From: Saccharina japonica
Lineage: Eukaryota > Sar > Phaeophyceae > Laminariales > Laminariaceae
DNA length: 64,000 nucleotides
Assembly: GCA_008828725.1 (NCBI GenBank)
Contig: MEHQ01003627.1
Location: 237,102 to 301,101 of the forward strand
Direction: 5' to 3'
In this document: piece after piece, positions 55,584 through 64,000 of the stretch
Position numbering within the stretch: position 1 is the stretch's first letter
Layout: each line of letters starts with the position of its first letter
Made by a program: the position numbers and the translations under genes
The notes under the pieces: model-generated
Told to the model about the DNA's origin: nothing
The model's input: the letters and a program-made list of their open reading frames with translations, nothing else
Databases searched by the model: none

Positions 55584-55764
55584 CTGAGGTAAAAAAAAGC
55601 ACGGCAAAACGAAAACAAAAATCAAGGAAAAGGCAAAAACGAACAAAATACAGGGCTATCAATATAGACATTTATACATACCTGATAACTGGTACCTGGT
55701 ATATACCAAGTAGGGCTGTGAATTGGCTGGCTATAAGCCGTCGTTGGCTGACTATAAGCCACCG

Positions 55765-56150
55765 ACCGTTGACGCGTGCTACGATAGAGGTAGAATTTTT
55801 GACTGAAACATTTTTCTGGATGGCGGGGCTCCTTAACCCATTCAGAACTGAAAAAAAAATGTCCCACACTAATTCCAAGTAGTTTGTCCCCAAATTCGTG
55901 GGACCAGTTCTTGAGGGGTTAAACCCAAAAATCGTCGTAAATTCGTTCTCTTGTGTTACAAAGTATTTAATTGCATACTTCCGCCATGGGATTGCTCATC
56001 GGGTATATATATATAATATATATACCAGGTATATATATAGCACTTTTGTTTTCGTCCAAAATTAGTTTTTGGGGGAGGTATACAGCTCCTCAAGTGACCA
56101 CGCTAAGAAAAAACACGGTGCACCTCTACCGTAGCATGCGTCCGTTGGCT
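55765..56150 (+). repeat. Dispersed 450-bp repeat M
   Basis: Copy with CTACGATAGAGGTAGAAT, GCCATGGGATTGCTCATCGG and CTCTACCGTAGCATGCGTCC. It contains a TTAA MITE type 2. Confidence 0.65.
55834..55921. mobile_element. TTAA MITE type 2
   Basis: TTAACCCATTCAGAACTG to CAGTTCTTGAGGGGTTAA, inside the 55765-56150 repeat. Confidence 0.75.
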
Positions 56151-56245
56151 GACGATAAGCCGCCATTGGCTGACGATAAGCCGCCATTGGCTGACGATAA
56201 GCCGCCATTGGCTAACGATAAGCCGCCGAACAGTAAATAGTCGGC
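56150..56245. repeat. 21-bp tandem repeat, family O
   Basis: Four units of ATTGGCTGACGATAAGCCGCC. Related TAGTTGGCTA/AAGTCGCCGACT words recur at 7430-7570, 55715-55765 and 57180-57640. Confidence 0.8.
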
Positions 56246-56273
56246 GATTATGCTAGCCACGGTAGGACTCGCC

Positions 56274-56696
56274 CTATGTATGTGCCGGAGCGGTGGGCAC
56301 AAAACTCGAGTGCAGGATGCGGGGTCTCATCTCTTGGTCGAGGGCTGGCCTTTCGGCCTCCCGGAGCCACCAAAACACGCGACGGAGCCGCGTGACCACC
56401 TCTGCCAACCTCGATCCCCTGAAAGGATTCGGGTTCGGGTTCGGGCTCGGGTTCGGGTTCAGGTTCGGGTTCGGGTTCGGGTTCGGGTTCAGGGTTGGCT
56501 TGGGGTTCGGGTTAGGGTTCGGGTTAGGCCTGGGGTCGGGTTGGTCTGGGCCAACGAGGAAGGTTGAATGAAATTGACCACAAACGTCCCGCACAAAGGT
56601 TTGTTTGTATGCCGACCAGTCAGTCCTGCACATAGCGAATGCCCTGCGGTAGAGGGGTATGTACCTAACTATTTCTGAGGCGTTTCGCTTGGGGGG
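56274..56696 (-). CDS. LYR-like gene, terminal exon with Pro-Asn repeats
   Basis: The acceptor TATTTACAG is strong. The product begins PPKRNASEIVRYIPLYRR, carries about 20 Pro-Asn-type dipeptides encoded by a GGGTTC hexamer array (56425-56535), then FRGSRLAEVVTRL...WWLREA and ends APAHT before TAG at 56274. Confidence 0.65.
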   Translation of the reverse strand, partial: PPKRNASEIVRYIPLYRRAFAMCRTDWSAYKQTFVRDVCGQFHSTFLVGPDQPDPRPNPNPNPNPKPTLNPNPNPNPNLNPNPSPNPNPNPFRGSRLAEVVTRLRRVFWWLREAERPALDQEMRPRILHSSFVPTAPAHT

Positions 56697-56763
56697 CTGT
56701 AAATACTTCAATACACAAAACCTCAACCAACATGGGGCGAAAAATGGAAAGCTCGAGACGTCG

Positions 56764-56848
<85 letters not shown>

Positions 56849-59800
56849 CTAATCAATCAATCAATCAATCAATCAATAACTTCCACGGCCGAGCTACGCA
56901 CCGAATAGGGTAGCAAAACAAAACACATATGGGACTCCAACGATAAGGCATGCCATATAAGGCGTGTGCCTTATTGGGCAATAATTCCCCAGTCGAGGAG
57001 CCCGTCAGTCCAACCATTGTTTTTGGCCTAAAAAGGGTACAGCAGTGTCCCTATCGTAGGGTGCGCCTGGCTATGAATAGGTATAGCAGGTTGCAGTTTG
57101 CTGCTGCTGCGTTCCTTCTTTGAGGAAAAAAAGACCGCGCCAAAGCAAAGAAGGGAAGGGGGGCACCGAGGGCCTAGGGCTGCCAGATGGATGACTATTT
57201 GCAAGTCACCGACTATAAGTTAGTTGGCTGGGTACACTAAGTTGCAGTTGACCTGCTGCTGTTGCTGCTGTTGTTGCTGTGTCCTTTCTCTTGGGCAACG
57301 AGCGCGCCGAAAACAAAACAAGGAACGGAAACCACCCAAGGGACTATAGAGGGATGCCAGCCGAATGGCTACAAAAAAGTCGCCAACTACTAAATAGTTG
57401 GTTAGGTATTTCAGTTACAGGTGCAAACAAGCAAGGGGCTGGGGCTGAGATTTGGGCGGCTATAAGTCGCCGAAGAGAAATTCGTCCGCTAGGTGTACAT
57501 GACAGTTACTGTAGTTGCACACAAACAAGATATTATTGTTAAAACACTAGGGAAAGAAAACGCCGAGGGCTGTATACGAGGGCTGTGCGTTGACTGACTA
57601 TACGTAAGTCGCCGATTAGGAATTAGACCGCTAGGTATTACAGTTACATTTCAATTAGTTGCAGAAACGTTCGCCCCCGAGAAGACCGAACAAAATAACC
57701 CGGGGCTGACTCGCTCACCTCCCCTCCCGGCCCTACACCCCCCCTCCGCTCTGGAGCCTCCACTGCAAAAACATACGAGTACCTGATACCTGGCATGTCA
57801 TCAGCAGTCCCTTCTTCCCCCCCCCCCCGACATGTCCAGTCCCGGCATTGTAGGGATGCCAGGGTCTACGGTCATACGACTACGGCCATGCATAACTATC
57901 AAGTACACCCCCCCCCCTTCTCTCTCGCCCCCCCTCCTGCCTGATTTCTTTCAAACCCACTTGTGTAACGTCTTCCTCCCCCAACTCCGCAATTCAGGCA
58001 ACTCTCGCATTAATCGACCATCCCCCCCCCCCCTCCTCCCTGACCCCTCTTCCCCTATACCACCACATAATACTCCCCCCTCCCCCCCCCCCCGCCCACA
58101 AAAACTCCTACGTATATACCATTTCTCCCCCAGCCCCCCACCCCGACATGCAGAAGGTTTGGTTACACTAGATAGTAGCGAAAAAACGATCGCTATCTTA
58201 GGAGATAGATGGTGGCCACAGGCGGCGAAACAGGAAGGGGATATGATTAGCAAAACATTTTATTTGTAATATATGGAAACAACGTAATGAGCGCCCAACT
58301 GTTGGAGATGTCTCTATTAGGAATAGTAACGGTGCTCCGTCTCGAAAGGGATGTGTGGTCAATGGTCAAATTACTCAAGGCAAGCAACTGATGAGTATGT
58401 AATATATGGAACTAACGTCATGAGCGCCCAACTGTTGGAGATGTCTATTAGGAATAGCAACGGTGCTCCGTCTCGAAAGGGATGCGTGGTCAATGGTCAA
58501 ATTACTCAAGGCAAGCAACAAATGAGTACGCCCCCCTCCCCTGCCTGTGGTGAACTCACGTTCGTCGGCATTGTAGGGATGCGAGGTTATGGTCATAGGA
58601 CTACGGCCGTGCACGACATGAGTACCCCCCCCTCTCCTTATGGATCATACGACTACGGCCGTGCACGACATGAGTATACCAGCAGTCCGGTGAAAATCCA
58701 ACGATGCTCGTCAGTATTGTAGGGATGCGAGGGTCTATGGTCATACGACTACGGCCGTGCACGAATGAGTACACCTCCCCCCCCTCTATGGTTACAATAG
58801 CGCCAACTGTTGGACGTGTCTCTTCTGATAGAAGTACACCCCGCCGGGCATCCGTCTCGAAGGGACTGCGTGTCAAGGCCAAATGACAAGGCAAGCAACA
58901 AACAATGAGCTCACCCCCCCCCCCCCCCCATTTTCCCTACGGGAAACTCACGTCCTCCTTGTCTGCGCCGACCCCGTCCTGCAGCCATGCCGCCTTGCCC
59001 CGGAAAGGGGACGCTGGCGCCGAACCCCCTCCCTCCTCTTCCGCCTCGTTTTTACCGTCTGCGTTGTTGGAGCGGCGTTTCTTTTTAGCGCGGGCCGCTG
59101 CTTTTTTTGCGGCGCTCTGATTGGCGGAGCGCGTTGAAGGTAAAAATACCGTTTCGTATTTTGGGGGAGGGAGAGGGGGGAGATGAGGATAAGGGTAAGG
59201 GGAAAAGTATGGGTGAGGGCAAGGGTGAGGGGTGCGGGGAGAGGGGGGGGTGCCGTGCTTTGATTGGCGGAGCACGAAGGGGAGGGTGTACTCATGTCAT
59301 GCATGGCCGTAGTCGTATGATCATAGACCCTCGCCTCCCTACACACGTCGGGACGGACCACGTCGGGTTTTGACCGACCAGGCAGACATTGCGTGCACCA
59401 AGCGCGAAGCGCCGTGAGTTGTTGGGCAAGTCGCATGAAGGGTGAGCTGCATCGTACTAAGAACCACCTGTCAGGCGGGCTTGCATATGGGTGACAGCTT
59501 CCACCGAAGGGGTGGGGGGTGTACTTATGTGTGTGTGGGGGGTAATGCTGGAACCGCACTACCGCCACTCCGGTATTTTCCATACTTTGGTGGGAAGTAA
59601 CTATTACGGGTGGCCATAGTAAATAGGACCCACGGTATACACTAAAACCTATATATTTCCCTATTTTTACTAACAATATTTGGTGCCCTATTTACTATGG
59701 TCCCTCGGACTAGACTCGTTTGCTTCTCACCAAATATGGTATTATATATAGGACACCGGTCGTTTTGGCGCGTCAAGGTCTTGTTCGGTCTTACCTTAAC

Positions 59801-60429
59801 ATACTATTAATATTATAGTTTTAGTGTAAGGGGTAGTCAGTCAAGGCGCCAGACCGCCGTCTCCTGTTGACCCTAATATGCTAGTAATAGTGTAGGGGCG
59901 GTCAGTCAAGGCGTCAAACCGCGGTCTCCTGCTGTCCTTATTATGCTATTTTTAGTGTAGGGGGCGGTCATTCAAGGGGTCAAACAGCGGTCCCCATGCA
60001 CCTTTTCCGCTACTCGGGACGCGTCGAAGCCTCTTTGGGCGCCTTTCCTTTCTCTCTCCTTCCTAGTCGTAACTCAGATCCGGGGTCACAACGTAGGCTC
60101 TTCTCCCTCCTCCCCCACTACGGTTCTTGCCTTGCATTTTTATCGCGAGAAGATTTCAGCACTTTCTTCCCTCGTCGACTTGCGTCGGATTCCGCCTACC
60201 CACGCCACGAAGGCGCTCTCAGCAATTGGTTCCTTTTTATTTTTCAAATAAAGACAAAATCTCTCACCACGGTGGGATTCGATCTTGAGTACCAATGATA
60301 GTAGTCTTTGAAGCTGACCACTACTCTACCGGGGCGACCGTGTATATATAATACCTTTGACTTGCCGCCGAACAGCTCCGAGTACTGAGCATCCTTCAGC
60401 CTGCTCCTCCTCCGATTTGTCTCTTCCAT
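56274..60429 (-). CDS. Three-exon gene, LYR-like motif and Pro-Asn repeat protein
   Basis: Exons 60429-60355, 59116-58952 and 56696-56274 join in phase 0 to 220 residues plus TAG. The start is ATG in GCCGAATGG; the first exon reads MEETNRRRSRLKDAQYSELFGG. Exon 2 is Lys/Ala-rich then Glu/Gly-rich. Exon 3 contains EIVRYIPLYRRAFAMCRTDW...FVRDVCGQFH, resembling the LYR motif of mitochondrial Complex1_LYR proteins, then (Pro-Asn)n and RLAEVVTRLRRVFWWLREA. Donors are GTATTA and GTGAGT; acceptors CCAATCAG and TTTACAG. LYR proteins aid Fe-S and respiratory-complex assembly, but this assignment is tentative and the Pro-Asn insert is unusual. A SINE sits just inside intron 1. Confidence 0.65.
56763..56878. 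repeat. (CAAT)n microsatellite
   Basis: Nearly thirty CAAT units with one interruption (AACTAATC). Confidence 0.9.
57020..57700. repeat. Degenerate tandem units, family O
   Basis: Repeated order: GGGCTGCCAG/CTGTA, AAGTCGCCGAC, TAGTTGGCTNGGTA, CAGTTACA or GTTGCAG, then AACAAA... Roughly four ~190-bp units. No gene seen. Confidence 0.6.
57825..58925 (+). mobile_element. Cluster of CT-A and CT-B repeats
   Basis: CT-A end at 57912; CT-B at 58165-58395 and a partial second unit to 58530; CT-A ends at 58632, 58676 and 58775; CT-B at 58790-58915. All end in (G)AGTAC-like sequence and C-runs. Confidence 0.75.
58952..59116 (-). CDS. LYR-like gene, second exon
   Basis: Fifty-five codons, phase 0/0: SAAKKAAARAKKKRR, an acidic Gly-rich stretch and KAAWLQDGVGADKED. 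The donor is GTGAGT. Upstream in the intron is a C-rich tract ending a minus-oriented CT-A element (59279). Confidence 0.65.
59279..59510 (-). mobile_element. CT-A repeat, near full length
   Basis: GTGTACTCATGTCATGCATG to GGGTGACAGCTTCC on plus, read on minus; its C-tail points at the exon starting 59116. Short CT-A ends also occur at 60613-60690 and 61942-62010. Confidence 0.75.
59604..59712. mobile_element. Palindromic MITE (CCATAGTAAATAGG family)
   Basis: TTACGGGTGGCCATAGTAAA to TTTACTATGGTCCCTCG with the family centre reversed. Confidence 0.7.
59790..60000. repeat. 65-bp tandem repeat
   Basis: TTTTAGTGTAGGGGCGGTCAG...CAAACCGCGGTCTCCTG, starts near 59822, 59888 and 59953. The same unit appears two to three times at 34915-35055. 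Confidence 0.75.
60045..60345 (-). mobile_element. tRNA-derived SINE, head type 1
   Basis: Reading minus: GCCCCGGTAGAGTAGTGGTC and box B-like GATCGAATCC, then the common body. It lies about 15 bp inside the first intron of the LYR-like gene. Confidence 0.8.
60355..60429 (-). CDS. LYR-like gene, first exon
   Basis: Twenty-five codons from ATG 60429 to donor AAG|GTATTA, reading MEETNRRRSRLKDAQYSELF and then GGKSK. A second ATG-containing frame overlaps, but only this one matches the phase of the next exon. Confidence 0.6.
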
Positions 60430-60510
60430 TCGGCTCCATAGATTCCGAGGACGCACTCTTTGGGGGATAGGGGAGTAGATCAGTGGAGGGAGGGGCGTGG
60501 GTGTGAGGAT

Positions 60511-61380
60511 AGGAGGGGGATTAGGGGAGGGGAGGGCAGGGAGCTGGAGGAAGAAGAGGGCGGATGGGAGAGGAGGGGAAGGGTAAGTGTTATTATGTTT
60601 TGTTTTGGGGGGGAGGGTGTACAGATGTCATGCATGGCCGTAGTCGTGAGACCATAGATAGACCCTCGCATCCCTACAATGACAGAACGGGTGGTATCAA
60701 CATCCCTAGCCCCACACCCAACCCCTAACCCTGAAGCCTTCAAACAGGACTAAAGCCGGTATACAACTGCAAACCCATACTGCTGCACGAGGTTCTCGAA
60801 TGAATTGCGGGTCCTGAAGGTCTGGTGACAGCCCCTGAGTTGAAACACCTCCATACATATACGTACCGGTATGATAAGCTGAAAAACTTGCATTTCAACG
60901 TGTTTTCACAAGGGNATGGACGAGGGGATGATGGCGATCCATCCCCTACCCCGAATGTTTGGGGTAATGGCCGTTCTCCAGTGCGGTTCTCGCAAATGCT
61001 CATAAGGTAAAACCGGTAGGTTCGCATCTTCATCTGCGGTAACACGCGCATCCCTGCTATTATGGAAACCCCCTCTTTGTCTAACAATAAATATGTATAC
61101 GAGCAACGACATCCAGCATCCAGCACACCTCAGAAGTGTTCTTTGTTTTTCGTTCGTGTTTGTCTTTTTTATCTCCTGATATTATTGTCTGTGTGTGCTT
61201 GTTTGTGTGTTCTGCTTTTCGTGCCCAGTGCGTTGGCATTGCGTTGCCTACGTGTCAGTCTCCTTGCTACATTGTGCGATGTTGACTCTGTTTTCTATGA
61301 CGTGTGATGTGTCGTATGATATGAGAACTCAAGACCACAAAGCTTGTGCGGTGGTGTTCCTATGCGTACGGTGAACAATC
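60511..61380. repeat. Duplicated block 3, first copy
   Basis: Matches 61840-62710 at offset 1329 and stops at the n of 61381, exactly where the inverted repeat begins in the second copy. Confidence 0.85.
60832..61006 (+). CDS. Duplicate of the first exon of the 62-kb gene
   Basis: Copy of 62161-62336 with an n at 60915 and one A missing before the donor, which would shift the frame. The downstream exon is cut at the n of 61381. An assembly duplicate is the simplest reading. Confidence 0.35.
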
Positions 61381-61381
61381 N

Positions 61382-63168
61382 TTTTCAGCCCCGATACCGC
61401 TGTGGCGAAGATGAGCGCCAAAAAACAAAACGGTCGCACCCACTCCTGTGCGGAGTTAACCCATTCAGAACTGGAAAAAAATATCCCACACTAATTCTAA
61501 GTAGTTTGTCCCCAAATTCGTGGGACCAGTTCTTGAGGGGTTAACGCTCTTTGCGTTACGTATCGGCAGGTGAAACTTGTTGGCAGGCCCGTGCTACTGC
61601 CGTGTGTAGCTGTAGTACCGGTAGGCCTGTGGCCATGTGACGATATAGCCATGTCAACATAGACCACAGAATAACCTGTCTCTCGTGCAACAACAGCAGT
61701 ATTAATAGGATGAGGAATCAGAACGAACAACAATACGGACACTGGTAGAGTATCATTATTTTGTGTGTTTTCGTCACATGAAGCGGTTATTTCCACTTCT
61801 CGATGTCCAGCTATTTCTAGGTAATCCGGTGGCCGTGATGGGAGGATAGAGGGGGATAGGGGAGGGGAGGGCAGGGGACGGGAGGAGAGAGGATGGGAGA
61901 GGAGGGGAAGGGTAAGTGTTATTATGTTTTGTTTTGGGGGGGAGGGTGTACAGATGTCATGCATGGCCGTAGTCGTGAGACCATAGATAGACCCTCGCAT
62001 CCCTACAATGACAGAACGGGTGGTATCAACATCCCTAGCCCCACACCCAACCCCTAACCCTGAAGCCTTCAAACAGGACTAAAGCCGGTATACAACTGCA
62101 AACCCATACTGCTGCACGAGGTTCTCGAATGAATTGCGGGTCCTGAAGGTCTGGTGACAGCCCCTGAGTTGAAACACCTCCATACATATACGTACCGGTA
62201 TGATAAGCTGAAAAACTTGCATTTCAACGTGTTTTCACAAGGGAATGGACGAGGGGATGATGGCGATCCATCCCCTACCCCGAATGTTTGGGGTAATGGC
62301 CGTTCTCCAGTGCGGTTCTCGCAAATGCTCATAAAGGTAAAACCGGTAGGTTCGCATCTTCATCTGCGGTAACACGCGCATCCCTGCTATTATGGAAACC
62401 CCCTCTTTGTCTAACAATAAATATGTATACGAGCAACGACATCCAGCATCCAGCACACCTCAGAAGTGTTCTTTGTTTTTCGTTCGTGTTTGTCTTTTTT
62501 ATCTCCTGATATTATTGTCTGTGTGTGCTTGTTTGTGTGTTCTGCTTTTCGTGCCCAGTGCGTTGGCATTGCGTTGCCTACGTGTCAGTCTCCTTGCTAC
62601 ATTGTGCGATGTTGACTCTGTTTTCTATGACGTGTGATGTGTCGTATGATATGAGAACTCAAGACCACAAAGCTTGTGCGGTGGTGTTCCTATGCGTACG
62701 GTGAACAATCATCACGGCCACCGGATTACCTAGAAATAGCTGGACATCGAGAAGTGGAAATAACCGCTTCATGTGACGAAAACACACAAAATAATGATAC
62801 TCTACCAGTGTCCGTATTGTTGTTCGTTCTGATTCCTCATCCTATTAATACTGCTGTTGTTGCACGAGAGACAGGTTATTCTGTGGTCTATGTTGACATG
62901 GCTATATCGTCACATGGCCACAGGCCTACCGGTACTACAGCTACACACGGCAGTAGCACGGGCCTGCCAACAAGTTTCACCTGCCGATACGTAACGCAAA
63001 GAGCGTTAACCCCTCAAGAACTGGTCCCACGAATTTGGGGACAAACTACTTAGAATTAGTGTGGGATATTTTTTTCCAGTTCTGAATGGGTTAACTCCGC
63101 ACAGGAGTGGGTGCGACCGTTTTGTTTTTTGGCGCTCATCTTCGCCACAGCGGTATCGGGGCTGAAAA
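61382..63168. repeat. 458-bp perfect inverted repeat around an 871-bp spacer
   Basis: 61382-61839 is the reverse complement of 62711-63168. The spacer 61840-62710 is the second copy of block 3. It would fold into a long hairpin if real; an n at 61381 suggests a chimeric contig. Confidence 0.85.
61457..61545. mobile_element. TTAA MITE type 2 (inverted copy at 63005-63094)
   Basis: TTAACCCATTCAGAACTGG to CCAGTTCTTGAGGGGTTAA. Both copies lie in the two arms of the 458-bp inverted repeat. Confidence 0.75.
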
Positions 63169-63272
63169 CCGAACATTATATATTTCCGGAAGGCTCTCGA
63201 CCTGATCTTTCCGAAAACGCCTTGCTCGGTATTGAAAATCTTCCCGTTAAACGGAGAAAATTCGAGCTCTGA
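62161..63272 (+). CDS. Three-exon 3' part of an unrecognised gene
   Basis: Exon 62161-62336 (acceptor GTGACAG, donor AAG|GTAAAA) contains DKLKNLHFNVFSQGNGRG and PNVWGNGRSPVRFSQMLIK. Exon 62673-62990 (acceptor CACAAAG, donor GTAACG) is 106 codons in phase 0, including PPDYLEIAGHREVEITASC and a hydrophobic run (VSVLLFVLIPHPINTAVV). Exon 63151-63272 follows a strong acceptor (TTCGCCACAG) and ends KRRKFEL before TGA. The first two exons agree in phase; the last needs phase 1, so an alternative donor or a further exon is required. Function is unknown. A TTAA MITE lies in the last intron. Confidence 0.45.
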
Positions 63273-63378
63273 AAAACGATCGCACCCCTGTGCGAAGTCA
63301 ACACTCTTGTGCGCATGCCTTGAAACGCTATGTATTGTTACACCAGCCCTTGCGGAGCGACCTCGATTGAGCATACTA

Positions 63379-63490
63379 TTACGGAGGACCATAGTAAATA
63401 GGACCAAATATTGTTCGTAAAAATAGGGAAAAATATAGGTCCTTGTGTGCACCGTAGGTCCTGTTTACTATTTACTATGGTCCCCCGTTA
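63379..63490. mobile_element. Palindromic MITE (CCATAGTAAATAGG family)
   Basis: TTACGGAGGACCATAGTAAA to TTTACTATGGTCCCCCGTTA. The outer four bases mirror each other. Confidence 0.7.
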
Positions 63491-63929
63491 CAGTAGTGGT
63501 CCCTCTATAGTGCCAGTTGAGTAGTGCCGGCTGCCCGCTATAGTGCCTGTGAAATCGCTTGGTACAAAAATGGGATTAACCAGCTCGGCAGTGTGCTGAG
63601 TAGTGCCGGTTGTCGCTATAGTGCCGGTATTGTTGGCTAGCGCATACCGGCACTACCGAGGGACCACTGCTGCACCTGGCAGGCTATGTTTTAGTTAGGA
63701 TTTAGTGTAGCGTTCGCCGCCGACCACGATCTCTTAATCCATATTTCTTAGCGGTTCCCAAAGCAAGAGCCTGACGTTCTTATTAGCCTTGTAAGGTTAT
63801 TTCTTATTCGTGAACCTATACTGCTTGCAGAAAGACAGGTTCTGTGGTCGAAGGTCACAGGCCTCTACCGGTGCTACCCTACCCACGAAGCACGTATGGT
63901 ACAGGGCATTAATTAGTGGTTCGGCGCAT

Positions 63930-64000
63930 GTTGCGCGCCGCAGGCGCGCAAGCCCCCCGCAGGGGCCCCCGGAGGGCCCCCCGGGAGGCCCCCCGGAGGG
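63930..64000. repeat. GC-rich repeat, cut by window end
   Basis: GCGCGCCGCAGGCGCGC then CCCCCGCAGGGGCCCCCGG, the reverse complement of the 4715 block. Confidence 0.6.

Overview
The window reads as nuclear DNA of a eukaryote. Coding sequence is split into short exons (about 58-423 bp) with GT/AG borders such as GTGAGT, GTAAGA and GTAAGG, set inside kilobase-scale introns packed with short non-autonomous repeats. There is a (TTAGGG)n array and tRNA-derived SINEs, and I see no bacterial operon structure. A WSC domain, C-rich tracts and large introns would fit an alga or another protist, with a stramenopile or brown alga as a guess only; the species cannot be fixed from this sequence. Most long open frames are shadows or repeat-derived. 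The genes below were found by joining short exons whose phases agree.

Layout. 0-12.5 kb: repeats (poly-C-tailed families CT-A and CT-B, tRNA SINEs, palindromic MITEs, a TA-flanked element at 5.5-6.1 kb, a 164-bp satellite at 9.8-10.8 kb) and one minus-strand terminal exon near 3.1 kb. 12.5-31.65 kb: an eight-exon plus-strand gene whose product joins a WSC carbohydrate-binding-type domain to a CAP (SCP/PR-1) domain; its introns hold nearly every repeat family. 31.65-37 kb: satellites and SINEs. 37-43.4 kb: an inverted duplication carrying two divergent intronless paralogues for His/Gly/Pro-rich proteins, with a textbook heat-shock element between them. 43.4-54 kb: repeats, one clear exon (48.6 kb, again at 51.5 kb) and some degenerate coding sequence. 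54-60.4 kb: minus-strand exons, including a complete three-exon gene (60,429 to 56,274) with an LYR-like motif and a Pro-Asn repeat encoded by a TTCGGG array. 60.5-63.3 kb: a plus-strand gene of unknown function seen as three exons.

Three near-identical duplications (13.9-17.7/18.2-22.0 kb, 46.95-49.8/49.8-52.7 kb, 60.5-61.4/61.8-62.7 kb) each break exactly at a single n, so they are most likely unresolved contig overlaps and copy numbers there should not be trusted.

The most interesting biology is the WSC-CAP fusion, the heat-shock-type divergent pair, and the repeated placement of poly-C-tailed mobile elements immediately upstream of exons, where the C-tail can serve as the polypyrimidine tract of the 3' splice site. 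No transposase or reverse-transcriptase reading frame was recognised, so all the mobile elements seen look non-autonomous.
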